Assembly: GCA_018882835.1 (NCBI GenBank) | Contig: VERE01000009.1 | Span: 1-64,000 of the forward strand | From: Limnohabitans sp. | GTDB lineage: Bacteria > Pseudomonadota > Gammaproteobacteria > Burkholderiales > Burkholderiaceae_C | Direction of reading: 5' to 3' | DNA length: 64,000 bases | In this document: piece by piece, positions 36,823 to 46,941 of the stretch | How the letters are laid out: every line of letters starts with the position of its first letter | How positions within the stretch are numbered: position 1 is the stretch's first letter | Made by a program: the position numbers and the translations under genes | Notes under the pieces: generated by a model | The model's input: only the letters and a program-made list of their open reading frames with translations | Told to the model about the DNA's origin: nothing | Databases searched by the model: none

Positions 36823-37977
36823 ATGAGCATCGTCCCGATCAAGAGTGGCGCATTGGATGCCGCCGAAGTGGCGTGGTTCGCGCCTTTGTGCTCCGACGAT
36901 TACCGTCATCTGGGCGTGCCGGAGGGCGACTTTCGCAGCAGCTGGGAGAACACATCGGCCATCGCGCAAATGGCTGACCGGCTGGGTTATCGCAACATCC
37001 TGTGCCCCTCGTCTTACCAAGTGGGACAGGACACCCTGACCTTTGTGGCGGGCATGGCGCCATTGGCAACTCGGATGAATTTTTTAGCCGCCATTCGGTG
37101 TGGCGAAGTCCAGCCCATCATGCTGGCGCGCACCGTGGCCACCCTGGACCACATGCTCAAGGGGCGCCTGATTCTGAACGTGATCTCCTCTGATTTTCCG
37201 GGGGAAACGGCATCTAACGAATACCGCTACCAACGCTCCTGGGAAGTTGTCGAAATCTTGAAGCAAGCCTGGACCCAAGATGAAATCAATTTCGAGGGCC
37301 AAATTTACAACTTCAAGGGTTTGTCCACAGACCCGGTCAAGCCTTACCAAACAGGCGGCCCGTTGCTGTACTTTGGCGGCTACTCCCCGGCGGCCGTCGA
37401 TTTGTGCGCCGCCCATTGCGATGTTTACCTGATGTGGCCCGAAACCGAAGACGCGCTGGCCAACCACATGCGAACGGTGCACGCACGCGCCCAGCACTAC
37501 GGCCGCGTGATCGACTATGGCTTGCGGGTGCACATGATCGTGCGAGACACGGAACAGGAAGCCAAAGACTATGCAGAGGAATTGGTCAGTCAACTCGACG
37601 ATGAGATCGGGCGGCAAATCCGCGCGCGGGCGCTGGATGCCAAAAATTTTGGCGTCTCTTTACAAGCCAAGAATTTGGCGATGGCCGATTCTTCAGGATA
37701 CATCGAGCCCCACCTTTGGACCGGCATTGGCCGGGCGCGCTCGGGCTGCGGTGCAGCCCTGGTAGGCAGTGTCGACCAGGTTTTAAGCAAAATAGAACGC
37801 TATATGAAAATGGGCATTCGGGCCTTCATTTTTTCAGGTTATCCTCATCTGCAAGAGTGCGAGATTTTCGGCACCAAGGTGCTGCCTCACCTCAAAACCT
37901 GTTCCATGCCTGAAGTGTATGGACGGGTTCCCTCCCAAACACCCGCCACGCCTTTGGGCATTGGCCTTCGCCGTTAA
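36823..37977 (+). CDS. SsuD-like FMNH2-dependent sulfonate monooxygenase (candidate sulfoquinovose monooxygenase)
   Basis: Luciferase-like TIM-barrel protein (384 residues) expected to split the C-S bond of an organosulfonate using reduced flavin and oxygen, releasing sulfite and an aldehyde. Residues known to matter in E. coli SsuD are kept: GLRVHMIVR (Arg235, His237), the Arg of ARSGCGAALVG (Arg306) and FSGYPHLQE (Tyr340). The segment around SsuD Cys54 differs (CPSSYQVGQD), so the substrate pocket is changed. Strong SD (CAGGAG). It heads an operon with an aldo/keto reductase and a sugar ABC importer, the composition of sulfoquinovose monooxygenase (SmoC-type) clusters. No flavin reductase gene is nearby. 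Confidence 0.85.
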   Translation: MSIVPIKSGALDAAEVAWFAPLCSDDYRHLGVPEGDFRSSWENTSAIAQMADRLGYRNILCPSSYQVGQDTLTFVAGMAPLATRMNFLAAIRCGEVQPIMLARTVATLDHMLKGRLILNVISSDFPGETASNEYRYQRSWEVVEILKQAWTQDEINFEGQIYNFKGLSTDPVKPYQTGGPLLYFGGYSPAAVDLCAAHCDVYLMWPETEDALANHMRTVHARAQHYGRVIDYGLRVHMIVRDTEQEAKDYAEELVSQLDDEIGRQIRARALDAKNFGVSLQAKNLAMADSSGYIEPHLWTGIGRARSGCGAALVGSVDQVLSKIERYMKMGIRAFIFSGYPHLQECEIFGTKVLPHLKTCSMPEVYGRVPSQTPATPLGIGLRR

Positions 37978-37979
37978 GC

Positions 37980-38885
37980 ATGAACACGACCGTCCAACTT
38001 CACCCCTCCCTGCCCGCCTTCAGCCGCATCGTCTATGGCGCTTGGCGCATGAACGATGGCGCCGGCAGCACGCCAGCCCAAGCGCTGGAAAAAATAGAGC
38101 TGTGCCTGGACCAGGGGATCACCACCTTTGACCATGCTGACATTTACGGCAACTACAGCTGCGAGCAGCTGTTCGGTGATGCGCTGCGGCTTAAGCCCGC
38201 CTTGAAATCCCGGATGCAACTGGTCAGCAAGTGCGACATCATGTTGTTGTCGGACAAATTTCCAGAGCGGCGCGTGAAGTACTACGACACCAGCGCGGCC
38301 CACATCGAAGCCAGCGTTGACAGCTCTTTGCGCAAGTTGGGGGTGGAGCGCTTGGATGTGTTGTTGATCCATCGCCCCGACCCATTCATGGATGCTGCCG
38401 AAACCGGTGACTGCCTGGATCGGCTGGTGCAGGCCGGCAAGATTGGTGCAGCGGGTGTGTCCAACTTCAAAGCCTGGGACTGGAGCCTGTTGCAATCTTT
38501 CATGAAGACCCCGCTGGTCACGCAACAACTGGAAATCAGCCTGCTGGAACGCGCCGTGTTTCTGGATGGCACTTTGGCCCAGTGCCAACAAAACAAGGTT
38601 CACCCCATGGCCTGGTCGCCGTTGGCGGGCGGTCAGTTGTTCGGCCAGAGTGCCGCTGCGCTTCGGGTACAGCCCGCTTTGGAGCGGCTGGCCAAGGCGT
38701 TCGGCGTCGCCCCCGACGCGGTGGCGGTGGCCTGGTTGCTGGCGCATCCGGCAGGCATCCTGCCCGTCATGGGCACCAATCACCCCGCCAGAATCCGGGC
38801 ACTTTCAGACGCATGGCGTGTCAAGATGGACCGCGAAACCTGGTTTGAGCTCTGGACCCTGGCGGCTGGGCAAGAGGTGCCATGA
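37980..38885 (+). CDS. Aldo/keto reductase (candidate 6-oxoglucose reductase, SmoB-like)
   Basis: NAD(P)H-dependent reductase (301 residues) with the full AKR tetrad: Asp51 and Tyr56 (TTFDHADIYGNY), Lys84 (LVSKCDI) and His131 (LLIHRPDP). C-terminal cofactor segment is AGILPVMGTNHPARIRA. It resembles the YdhF-like branch. It starts 2 bases after the monooxygenase stop. In the oxidative sulfoquinovose route the monooxygenase yields 6-deoxy-6-oxoglucose (6-dehydroglucose), which an AKR reduces to glucose; this gene fits that step by context. Confidence 0.85.
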   Translation: MNTTVQLHPSLPAFSRIVYGAWRMNDGAGSTPAQALEKIELCLDQGITTFDHADIYGNYSCEQLFGDALRLKPALKSRMQLVSKCDIMLLSDKFPERRVKYYDTSAAHIEASVDSSLRKLGVERLDVLLIHRPDPFMDAAETGDCLDRLVQAGKIGAAGVSNFKAWDWSLLQSFMKTPLVTQQLEISLLERAVFLDGTLAQCQQNKVHPMAWSPLAGGQLFGQSAAALRVQPALERLAKAFGVAPDAVAVAWLLAHPAGILPVMGTNHPARIRALSDAWRVKMDRETWFELWTLAAGQEVP

Positions 38886-38954
38886 GTAGTCTCCCGCAGA
38901 CATCCTGCACCGGGTTGCGCGTATGCTAGCGCCTCTTGCAGGCAAAGGGGAGCC

Positions 38955-40028
38955 ATGGCCCACGTTGAGTTGAAACAGGTTCAGAAAAGTTACGACGGCC
39001 AAAATACAGTCGTGCACAGCGTTGACCTGGAAATACGCCATGGTGAGTTTGCCGTCTTGGTGGGCCCTTCGGGGTGTGGCAAATCCACCCTGTTGCGCAT
39101 GGTGGCCGGCCTGGAAACTGTCACGGCCGGCGATATTCTGATCGATGGCCAACGCGTCAATGACTTGCCCCCGCGGCAGCGGGACATCGCCATGGTTTTT
39201 CAAGACTACGCGCTGTACCCGCACAAGAACCTGTTTGAAAATATGGCTTTTGGCCTGCGGCTTCGCAAAGAGCCCGAAAGCATCATCCGACAGCGCGTGA
39301 TGGAAGCGGCCGAACTGCTCAAAATCGACCATTTGCTGGATCGGCGACCCGGCGCCTTGTCGGGCGGGCAACGCCAGCGCGTCGCCATTGGCCGGGCCAT
39401 CGTCCGGCAACCCAAGGTCTTCCTGTTTGACGAGCCCTTGTCCAATTTGGATGCTCAGCTGCGAGGCGAGATGCGCGCCGAGATCAAAAAGCTGCACCAG
39501 CGTCTGGGAGCCACGATCATTTATGTCACGCATGACCAGGTGGAGGCCATGACCTTGGCCGACAGAATTGCGGTCATGCAGGGCGGGCACAAAATTCAAT
39601 ACGACACACCCCACGCCATTTACAACCATCCCTGCGCGGTGTTTGTCGCCGGATTCACGGGCTCTCCACCCATGAACCTGCTGAAAGCCGAATGCACCCC
39701 CTCTGGGGTAAAAATTGCCGATCAGACCTTGACGTTGCCGGCCCATCAGCTGGCACGTTTGGCCGGCCGCCAACAAGTGGTGGTGGGCATCCGTCCGGAA
39801 AACCTTCAGTTGCAAACCATTGCAACCGATGGCATCGCCTTTCATGTTTCCCTGTCACTGCTGGAGCCCCTGGGGGCGGAAACCCTGGGCTTGTTTCAAA
39901 TAGGCTCACAAGAGTTGACAGCGCGCTTGTCCGCGCGCTTTCAGCAGCTCGCGGGCAGCTTATTGACGCTGCACACCCACACCGATCACCTTCACCTCTT
40001 TGATGCCGCGACGGGCCAGGCACTTTGA
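38955..40028 (+). CDS. Sugar ABC transporter ATPase (MalK/UgpC type)
   Basis: Energises the importer encoded downstream (357 residues). Walker A GPSGCGKST, Q-loop VFQDYALYPHKN, signature LSGGQRQR, Walker B VFLFDEPLSNLD and the switch His in YVTHDQVEAM are all intact. The C-terminal 120 residues form the TOBE/OB region common to carbohydrate ATPases. SD AAGGGGAG. The 69-base gap after the reductase is the largest in this operon. Confidence 0.95.
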   Translation: MAHVELKQVQKSYDGQNTVVHSVDLEIRHGEFAVLVGPSGCGKSTLLRMVAGLETVTAGDILIDGQRVNDLPPRQRDIAMVFQDYALYPHKNLFENMAFGLRLRKEPESIIRQRVMEAAELLKIDHLLDRRPGALSGGQRQRVAIGRAIVRQPKVFLFDEPLSNLDAQLRGEMRAEIKKLHQRLGATIIYVTHDQVEAMTLADRIAVMQGGHKIQYDTPHAIYNHPCAVFVAGFTGSPPMNLLKAECTPSGVKIADQTLTLPAHQLARLAGRQQVVVGIRPENLQLQTIATDGIAFHVSLSLLEPLGAETLGLFQIGSQELTARLSARFQQLAGSLLTLHTHTDHLHLFDAATGQAL

Positions 40029-40069
40029 GAACAATCAGGCCCTCTTTCACAAAACACAAGGAGATTGTG

Positions 40070-41335
40070 ATGAAGCTTAAAACTCTGACCCAATGGCTGT
40101 CCGCCGCCCTAGTGGTGGCTGGCCTCAGCGGCCAAGCGGCCATGGCCGAGACCAAAATTCGTGTTTTTTCTGGCGGCCAAAATCAACGCCCTGACCTGAT
40201 GCGCAAGTTGTTCGACGCTTACCAAGCACAGAACCCGGGCACCACCATTGAAATTGAAACAGGTGGCGCCACCAGTGAGTTGCAACGGCAGTACCTGAGC
40301 ACGGTCCTGAATGCCAAAGACACGGCGATTGACATCTACATGATCGACATCGTCAACCCTTCACAGTACTTCAACGCGGGCTGGCTGGAGCCGTTGGACA
40401 GCTATGTGGGGGGAGCCGCCGCCCTCAAGCCCTATTTGCCGGTTTACTCGCAGGCCAATCTGGTCAACGGCAAAGTGGCCGCATTGCCCGCTTTTGCGGA
40501 CGCCATGTTCATGTACTACCGCAAGGACTTGCTGGAAAAACATGGGGTGAAAGAGCCCAAAACCTGGGACGAGCTGACAGCCGCTGCCAAGAAGATCACC
40601 GAGGCCGAAAAAAATCCAAGCCTGCAGGGCTTGAGCATTCAGGGCGCCCCCATTGAAGGCGCTGTCTGCACCTTCTTGTTGCCGTACTGGAGTCAGGGCA
40701 AACAATTCAACGATGCCAGCGGCAAGCTCACGCTGGACAAAGAAGCTGCCACCAAGGGCCTGGACATGTGGCTGAAGATGGTCGATGCAGGCGTGCTGAA
40801 AAAGAACATCGCCGAAGTCACCACCCCCGTCACCGTCAATGAGTTCAAGGCGGGCCAAGTGGTGTTTGCCATCAACTGGGGCTTTGCCTGGGACGTGTTC
40901 AAAGATGCCGCCGACAGTCAGGTCAAAGGCAAAGTGGGTGTCATGCCCTTGCCTGCCGTAGCCGGCGGCAAGAGCGCCACTTGCGTGGGCGGCTGGCAAT
41001 GGGCGGTCAGCGCCTTCAGCAAAAACAAACCTGCCGCTGCACAGTTGGTCAAGTACATGAGCACGCCGGAGGCCAGCAAATTCCTGGCGCGTGAAGGCTC
41101 GCTGCTGCCTGTGTTTCAAAGCGTCTACACCGATGCCGAGGTGCTCAAGCAGGCCCCGTGGTTCAAAGATGCGGCCAACGTCATCATCGCTGGGCAAGCA
41201 CGCCCGATCAGCAGCCAATATGGGCAGGTCAGCGACGTGGTGCGAACCAACACCAATGCTGCCTTGGCACGCACCAAGACACCGACAGAAGCCGTCAATG
41301 ACATTGAAGGCCGCCTGAACCGCGTCATGCGCTGA
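40070..41335 (+). CDS. Sugar ABC transporter substrate-binding protein
   Basis: Periplasmic binding protein (421 residues) of the family-1 carbohydrate type, expected to capture the imported glycoside (sulfoquinovosyl glycerol in the proposed pathway). The signal peptide ends AMA before ETKIRVFSGG. AAGGAG lies 6 bases before ATG 40070, so the track's longer version is wrong. Several Trp, Lys and Arg residues suit a charged sugar ligand, but the sulfonate site cannot be named without a structure. Confidence 0.93.
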   Translation: MKLKTLTQWLSAALVVAGLSGQAAMAETKIRVFSGGQNQRPDLMRKLFDAYQAQNPGTTIEIETGGATSELQRQYLSTVLNAKDTAIDIYMIDIVNPSQYFNAGWLEPLDSYVGGAAALKPYLPVYSQANLVNGKVAALPAFADAMFMYYRKDLLEKHGVKEPKTWDELTAAAKKITEAEKNPSLQGLSIQGAPIEGAVCTFLLPYWSQGKQFNDASGKLTLDKEAATKGLDMWLKMVDAGVLKKNIAEVTTPVTVNEFKAGQVVFAINWGFAWDVFKDAADSQVKGKVGVMPLPAVAGGKSATCVGGWQWAVSAFSKNKPAAAQLVKYMSTPEASKFLAREGSLLPVFQSVYTDAEVLKQAPWFKDAANVIIAGQARPISSQYGQVSDVVRTNTNAALARTKTPTEAVNDIEGRLNRVMR

Positions 41336-41343
41336 GCCTTCGC

Positions 41344-42231
41344 ATGCTCAAAGCCCTGCGCGATCCCTCAGAAAAAGTGCTGGCGTGGCTGCTGCTCACG
41401 CCTGCCTTTTTGCTGATCGCGCTGATCGTCGTTTACCCGGTGGTCAAGCTGATTTACAACAGCTTCTTTGACTTGCGCTTGAGCGGTGGCGCCAACCTGG
41501 GGCAATTTGTCGGTTGGCTCAATTACCAAGACGCGCTGAAAGACGCCGACTTTTGGCATGCCACGCAAAACACCTTGTGGATCACGCTCATCACGGTGCC
41601 CGGCGCCTTGCTGGTCGGTTTGGGCTTGGCTCTGCTGGCCAACCTGCCATTTCAACGCAAATGGCCGGTGCGGCTGGCCCTGCTGTTGCCGTGGGCCTTG
41701 CCACTGAGTTTTTGCGGTTTGATTTTTGCCTGGTTCTTCAACACCGACTACGGCATCGTCAACGATGTGTTGCGCCGCCTGGGCCAACATGAAACCACCA
41801 TGTGGCTGCTTCAACCGAACTGGGCGTTTGCTGCCATTTGCCTGACCATCATCTGGAAGACCAGCTCCTTCATGGCCCTGATCCTGCTGGCTGGCTTGCA
41901 AATGATTCCGCGCTCCTTGTATGAAGCCGCCGAGGTTGATGGCGCCACACGCTGGCAACAGTTCTGGCAAATCACCTTGCCGTTGTTGGTGCCCAGCATC
42001 GTGGTCGCCCTGATCTTCAGAACGCTGACGGCGCTGCAAACGTTTGATATCCCTTACACCATGACCAAAGGCGGGCCCGGCAACAGCACGGAAACCCTGG
42101 CCATGTTGATTCACAAAACCACCATCGACTACCTGGATCTGGGTTACGGGTCCACGCTGGCGGTTTTCATGTTCCTGATTTCCATGGCGGTGACGGCTGT
42201 TTACCTTCGCCGTGTAGGACAAACAGCGTGA
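41344..42231 (+). CDS. Sugar ABC transporter permease 1 (MalF-like)
   Basis: Inner-membrane permease (295 residues), six helices, beginning LAWLLLTPAFLLIALIVVYP. The EAA loop that docks to the ATPase reads SLYEAAEVDGATRWQQFWQI. It starts 8 bases after the binding-protein gene and overlaps permease 2 as GTGA. Confidence 0.94.
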   Translation: MLKALRDPSEKVLAWLLLTPAFLLIALIVVYPVVKLIYNSFFDLRLSGGANLGQFVGWLNYQDALKDADFWHATQNTLWITLITVPGALLVGLGLALLANLPFQRKWPVRLALLLPWALPLSFCGLIFAWFFNTDYGIVNDVLRRLGQHETTMWLLQPNWAFAAICLTIIWKTSSFMALILLAGLQMIPRSLYEAAEVDGATRWQQFWQITLPLLVPSIVVALIFRTLTALQTFDIPYTMTKGGPGNSTETLAMLIHKTTIDYLDLGYGSTLAVFMFLISMAVTAVYLRRVGQTA

Positions 42232-43067
42232 CCACGGCCTCCCCTCTCTGGACTGGCGCACGCTTGCGCATGGCCGCAGCGGCACTGATTGTGGTCAACG
42301 GTTTTTTCCCCGCCGTATGGATTTTGCTGACCTCGCTCAAAAGCGAGTCGGAGCTGGTGCGCAAACCCATCACCTGGCTGCCACAGGCCCCCACGCTGGA
42401 CAACTATGTTCACGCCTTCACCGCGCAGCCCCTGCTGCACTACTTGGGTAACAGCTTGATGGTGGCCAGCTTGTCCACCGTGCTTTCCTTGCTGGTGGCC
42501 GCGTGCGCGGCCTATGCCATTGCGCGCCTGAACTTGCGCTACCGGCAATGGATTCTGACGGCCATCGTGGCCTCCAGCATGTTTCCGCTGATCAGCCTGT
42601 TGGTGCCCATTTTTGAAACCATGCGCAGCCTGAACCTGCTGAACAGTTACCTCGCCCTGGTCTTGCCCTACACCGTGCTGAACTTGCCGGTCTGCACGCT
42701 GGTATTGGTCAGTTTTTTCCAAAGCATTCCCAAAGATTTAGAAAACGCCGCCATGATCGATGGCTGCTCCCGATTGGGCGCCCTGTGGCGCGTGGTCATC
42801 CCCTTGAGCGCGCCTGGAGTATTCACGGCGGGCATCCTGGCTTTCGTCAATGCCTGGGATGAGTTCTTGCTGGCTTTGTCCTTGAACGCGAGTGCGGCCA
42901 TGCGCACCGCCCCTGTGGGCATTGCCTTGTACCAAGGCGAATATTCTTTCCCCTGGCCCTTGATCAGTGCCGCACTGGTGATCACGATTGTGCCGGTGGC
43001 CTTGCTGATCGCCCTGTTTCAAGAGCGTGTCATTGGCGGCCTCACGCAGGGCGGGCTGAAGGGCTAA
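42228..43067 (+). CDS. Sugar ABC transporter permease 2 (MalG-like)
   Basis: Second permease (279 residues), GTG start overlapping the first permease stop. Six helices; the EAA-type loop reads DLENAAMIDGCSRLGALWRV. With the ATPase, binding protein and permease 1 this completes a CUT1-type importer. It is the last gene of the plus-strand operon and ends 18 bases from the opposing epimerase gene. Confidence 0.94.
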   Translation: MTTASPLWTGARLRMAAAALIVVNGFFPAVWILLTSLKSESELVRKPITWLPQAPTLDNYVHAFTAQPLLHYLGNSLMVASLSTVLSLLVAACAAYAIARLNLRYRQWILTAIVASSMFPLISLLVPIFETMRSLNLLNSYLALVLPYTVLNLPVCTLVLVSFFQSIPKDLENAAMIDGCSRLGALWRVVIPLSAPGVFTAGILAFVNAWDEFLLALSLNASAAMRTAPVGIALYQGEYSFPWPLISAALVITIVPVALLIALFQERVIGGLTQGGLKG

Positions 43068-43085
43068 GTCGCCGTTCGCGGGCGC

Positions 43086-43955
43086 TCAGGCATGAACTGG
43101 CGTGACCTGAATGCTCATGTCGATGGTCATGGATTCACCTGGCTGTAAAACCCTCAAGCCCAGCTCTTGCGCCTGGTAGCCCTTGCCTGCGGTGAGCAAG
43201 TTCATGGCGTTGTTGACATGGCTGACGGGCTCGATGGCCACAAAATCACGGGTGTCGTTGGTGAAGACCACCAGATGCTTCACGCTGGAGCGAAGCTCGG
43301 TGTGCAACTGCTCATCGCGCAAATGGACCACGCCCGTCCACCCGTCAAAGCAATGGTCCACCTCCAGAAAGTTGCAGTCGGCGTCCAGCCCTGAAACCGG
43401 TTGCCTGTGCGTGGGCAACTTGTCAGCGCCCATTTCCCACCGCCCCGTGGCGGCCATGGCGATGCGGCTGCGCGCACGTTTCACAAAATACGGATGCCAG
43501 CCCAAGCCCACTGGTGCAGGCTTGCTGTCCTGGTTGGTGATGGACAAAGTTTGGCTTAAGCGCGAGCCGTCCAGCGAAAAAGTCTGGGAGGCATCGAAGG
43601 CAAAAGGCCAACTGCTGTCGGCGCGGTGCTCATAAGCCAGCAAGGCGAATTGCGGGGTCTGCTCCAACACACTCCAGGGCCGTTGCCAACCTACGCCATG
43701 AATGGCATGCGGCTCGCTGCCGTTGTTGCGCACCAAAGGATGGCTTGTCCCTTGCCACTGAAGCGTTGCTTGGCCAATGCGGTTGGAGAAGGGCACCAAA
43801 GGATAGCTGCCCGACTGCCTAGCCTGCGTCAGTTGCGCGCCAGCGACAGAGCGCAATACTGGGAGGTCGCCAAACCACAAGCCCGCGACACAGCCTCCCA
43901 GGTCAGGGCGGATGTCACATCGCAGTTGCGTGCTTTCAAGGGTCAGGGTGGGCAT
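43086..43955 (-). CDS. Aldose 1-epimerase (mutarotase) family protein
   Basis: Interconverts alpha and beta anomers of a sugar (289 residues). Family landmarks are NRIGQATLQWQG, HAIHGVGWQRPW (catalytic-type His), GLGWHPYFVK (second His) and the late IEPVSHVNNAMN (Glu). Start at MPTLTLESTQ, ATG 43955, with AAGGGAG upstream; the track's first 34 residues run through the amtB terminator. Beside a sulfoquinovose cluster it may equilibrate sulfoquinovose or the glucose product. It is convergent with the importer operon and must use its own promoter or amtB readthrough. Confidence 0.88.
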   Translation of the reverse strand: MPTLTLESTQLRCDIRPDLGGCVAGLWFGDLPVLRSVAGAQLTQARQSGSYPLVPFSNRIGQATLQWQGTSHPLVRNNGSEPHAIHGVGWQRPWSVLEQTPQFALLAYEHRADSSWPFAFDASQTFSLDGSRLSQTLSITNQDSKPAPVGLGWHPYFVKRARSRIAMAATGRWEMGADKLPTHRQPVSGLDADCNFLEVDHCFDGWTGVVHLRDEQLHTELRSSVKHLVVFTNDTRDFVAIEPVSHVNNAMNLLTAGKGYQAQELGLRVLQPGESMTIDMSIQVTPVHA

Positions 43956-43991
43956 GGTTTCTCCCTTTGTCAGAGTCACCATTGTGCGCTC

Positions 43992-44029
43992 AAAAAAAAC
44001 AGCCCACGGAGCCGTGGCTCGGTGGGCTG
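43992..44029 (-). terminator. Intrinsic terminator of the porin-glnK-amtB operon
   Basis: On the minus strand CAGCCCAC and GTGGGCTG pair around an inner GAGCC/GGCTC stem (one mismatch between the two stems) and are followed directly by eight Ts. It begins 29 bases after the amtB stop. Confidence 0.9.
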
Positions 44030-44057
44030 AAGTCCAAGGGAGAACTTGATCTGTCAA

Positions 44058-45566
44058 TCAGCGGTTGTAGGCGCTTTCACCGTGTGAGCTGATGTCCAGC
44101 CCCTCGCGCTCTTCCTCTTCGCTGACCCGCAAGCCGAGGAGCAGGTCTACCACTTTGTAGGCGATGAAGGAAACCACACCCGACCACACCAGGGTGGTGA
44201 GCACGGCCTGCAACTGAATCCAGACTTGGCCTGCAATGGAATAGTCTGGGTTGACGGCGTTGGCCACGTAATCGTAGACGCCGGTGCCACCCAGGGAGGG
44301 CGCCGCAAACACGCCCGTCAGCAAGGCACCCAAAATGCCACCCACGCCGTGCACGCCAAAGACGTCCAGAGAGTCATCGGCACCCAACAGGCGCTTCAGA
44401 CCGCTGACGCCCCACAGGCACAGGAAGCCTGCCAGCAAACCGATCACGATGGCACCCATGGGGCCCACGAAACCGCAAGCCGGGGTGATGGCAACCAAGC
44501 CCGCCACTGCACCCGAAGCGGCACCCAGCATCGAGGCCTTGCCTTTGCTCAGGGCTTCACCCGCAATCCAGCTCAGCGTGGCAGCTGCGGTGGCCACCAG
44601 AGTGTTCACGAAGGCCAGCGCCGTCACGCCATTGGCTTCCAGGTTGGAGCCGGCGTTGAAGCCGAACCAGCCCACCCACAGCAGGGCTGCGCCCACCATG
44701 GTCAGTGTCAGGCTGTGCGGTGCCATGGACTCGCGGCCATAACCCGTGCGCTTGCCGATCACATAGGCGCCCACCAGGCCTGCCACCGCCGCGTTGATGT
44801 GCACCACGGTACCGCCAGCGAAGTCCAGTGCGCCTTTGGCCCACAACCAACCTGCAGCTTCCGTCACTTTGTCCAAAGAGGCGGCATCGGTGATGGCGTC
44901 CGGGCCGTCCCAGTACCACACCATGTGAGCGATCGGCAGGTAGCTGAAGGTGAACCACAGCGCACAGAACAGCAGCACAGCCGAGAAGCGCGCACGCTCC
45001 GCAAAAGCACCCACGATCAGTGTGCACGTGATGGCAGCAAAGGTGGCCTGGAAGGCAGCAAAGGTGTACTCAGGAATCACTACGCCCTTGCTGAAGGTCG
45101 CAGCGATCGAGTCCGGCGTGATGCCTTTGAAGAACAGCTTGTCCAGCGAGCCGATGAACGGGTTGCCCGCAGTGAAGGCAGCGGTGTAGCCATACAAGAC
45201 CCAGAGAACGTAAATCAGCGAAGTGACAACAAACACCTGCATCAGGATGGACAGCATGTTCTTGCTGCGCACCAGGCCACCGTAGAACAGCGCCAAGCCA
45301 GGGATGGTCATCAGAATCACCAACACGGTGGCAACCGTCATCCAGGCGGTGTCGCCTTTGTTCGGAACCGGTGCTGGCGCGGCTTCGGCCGCGGCAGGTG
45401 CTGCAGCGGCGGGTGCCGCTGCTGGCGCGGCAGCTTTGGCTTCAGCAGCTGGTGCTGCGGCAGTGGGGGCTGAGGCAGCGGGCGCCGGCGTGGCCTGCGC
45501 CATGACTGCACCGGCCCCTAGAAGCAAGCTGAATCCCAATGCGAGGGAGGCGAGTAATTTTTTCAT
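44058..45566 (-). CDS. amtB: Ammonium transporter AmtB with Ala/Pro-rich N-terminal extension
   Basis: Ammonium channel (502 residues), eleven helices after a signal peptide (ending near AVMAQA). Pore histidines lie in GTVVHINAAVAG and FGVHGVGGILGA. Between the signal peptide and the first helix (TAWMTVATVLVILMTIPGL) is a stretch of about 45 residues made almost only of Ala and Pro with Glu/Lys, longer than in E. coli AmtB and expected outside the membrane. It ends with a cytoplasmic tail, SEEEEREGLDISSHGESAYNR. Last gene of the operon. Confidence 0.96.
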   Translation of the reverse strand: MKKLLASLALGFSLLLGAGAVMAQATPAPAASAPTAAAPAAEAKAAAPAAAPAAAAPAAAEAAPAPVPNKGDTAWMTVATVLVILMTIPGLALFYGGLVRSKNMLSILMQVFVVTSLIYVLWVLYGYTAAFTAGNPFIGSLDKLFFKGITPDSIAATFSKGVVIPEYTFAAFQATFAAITCTLIVGAFAERARFSAVLLFCALWFTFSYLPIAHMVWYWDGPDAITDAASLDKVTEAAGWLWAKGALDFAGGTVVHINAAVAGLVGAYVIGKRTGYGRESMAPHSLTLTMVGAALLWVGWFGFNAGSNLEANGVTALAFVNTLVATAAATLSWIAGEALSKGKASMLGAASGAVAGLVAITPACGFVGPMGAIVIGLLAGFLCLWGVSGLKRLLGADDSLDVFGVHGVGGILGALLTGVFAAPSLGGTGVYDYVANAVNPDYSIAGQVWIQLQAVLTTLVWSGVVSFIAYKVVDLLLGLRVSEEEEREGLDISSHGESAYNR

Positions 45567-45589
45567 GATGTGTGTCTTTCTCGTGGGGC

Positions 45590-46736
<1,147 letters not shown>

Positions 46737-46780
46737 GCGTTTCTCCAAGGAAATTAAATCGATAGGTCCTAGCCCGTCAA

Positions 46781-46796
46781 AGCAGGGTTCGTGCCA
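46781..46796 (-). promoter_or_regulatory. Sigma-54 promoter of the porin-glnK-amtB operon
   Basis: Minus strand TGGCACGAACCCTGCT matches the consensus TGGCACG-N4-TTGCW at every defined position but one, with correct GG-to-GC spacing. It lies about 45 bases before the porin start. Confidence 0.88.
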
Positions 46797-46871
46797 ATCG
46801 CGTTAGGTGCTTGTGCTAGGGGGCGAAATGATCCCGTCGCGCGTTAGTGTTGAAAATGGGGCATCTTCGGC

Positions 46872-46886
46872 GCACAAGTATGGTGC
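46872..46886. promoter_or_regulatory. Predicted NtrC (NR-I) enhancer site
   Basis: GCACAAGTATGGTGC is an inverted repeat matching the NtrC pattern GCACY-N5-RGTGC with one mismatch. It lies about 75 bases upstream of the sigma-54 element, a usual enhancer distance. Confidence 0.7.
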
Positions 46887-46941
46887 ATTTCTGGTTTGTT
46901 TGCGCGTGGCCTACCGTTTATGCACCAAAAAAGGATGTCTC

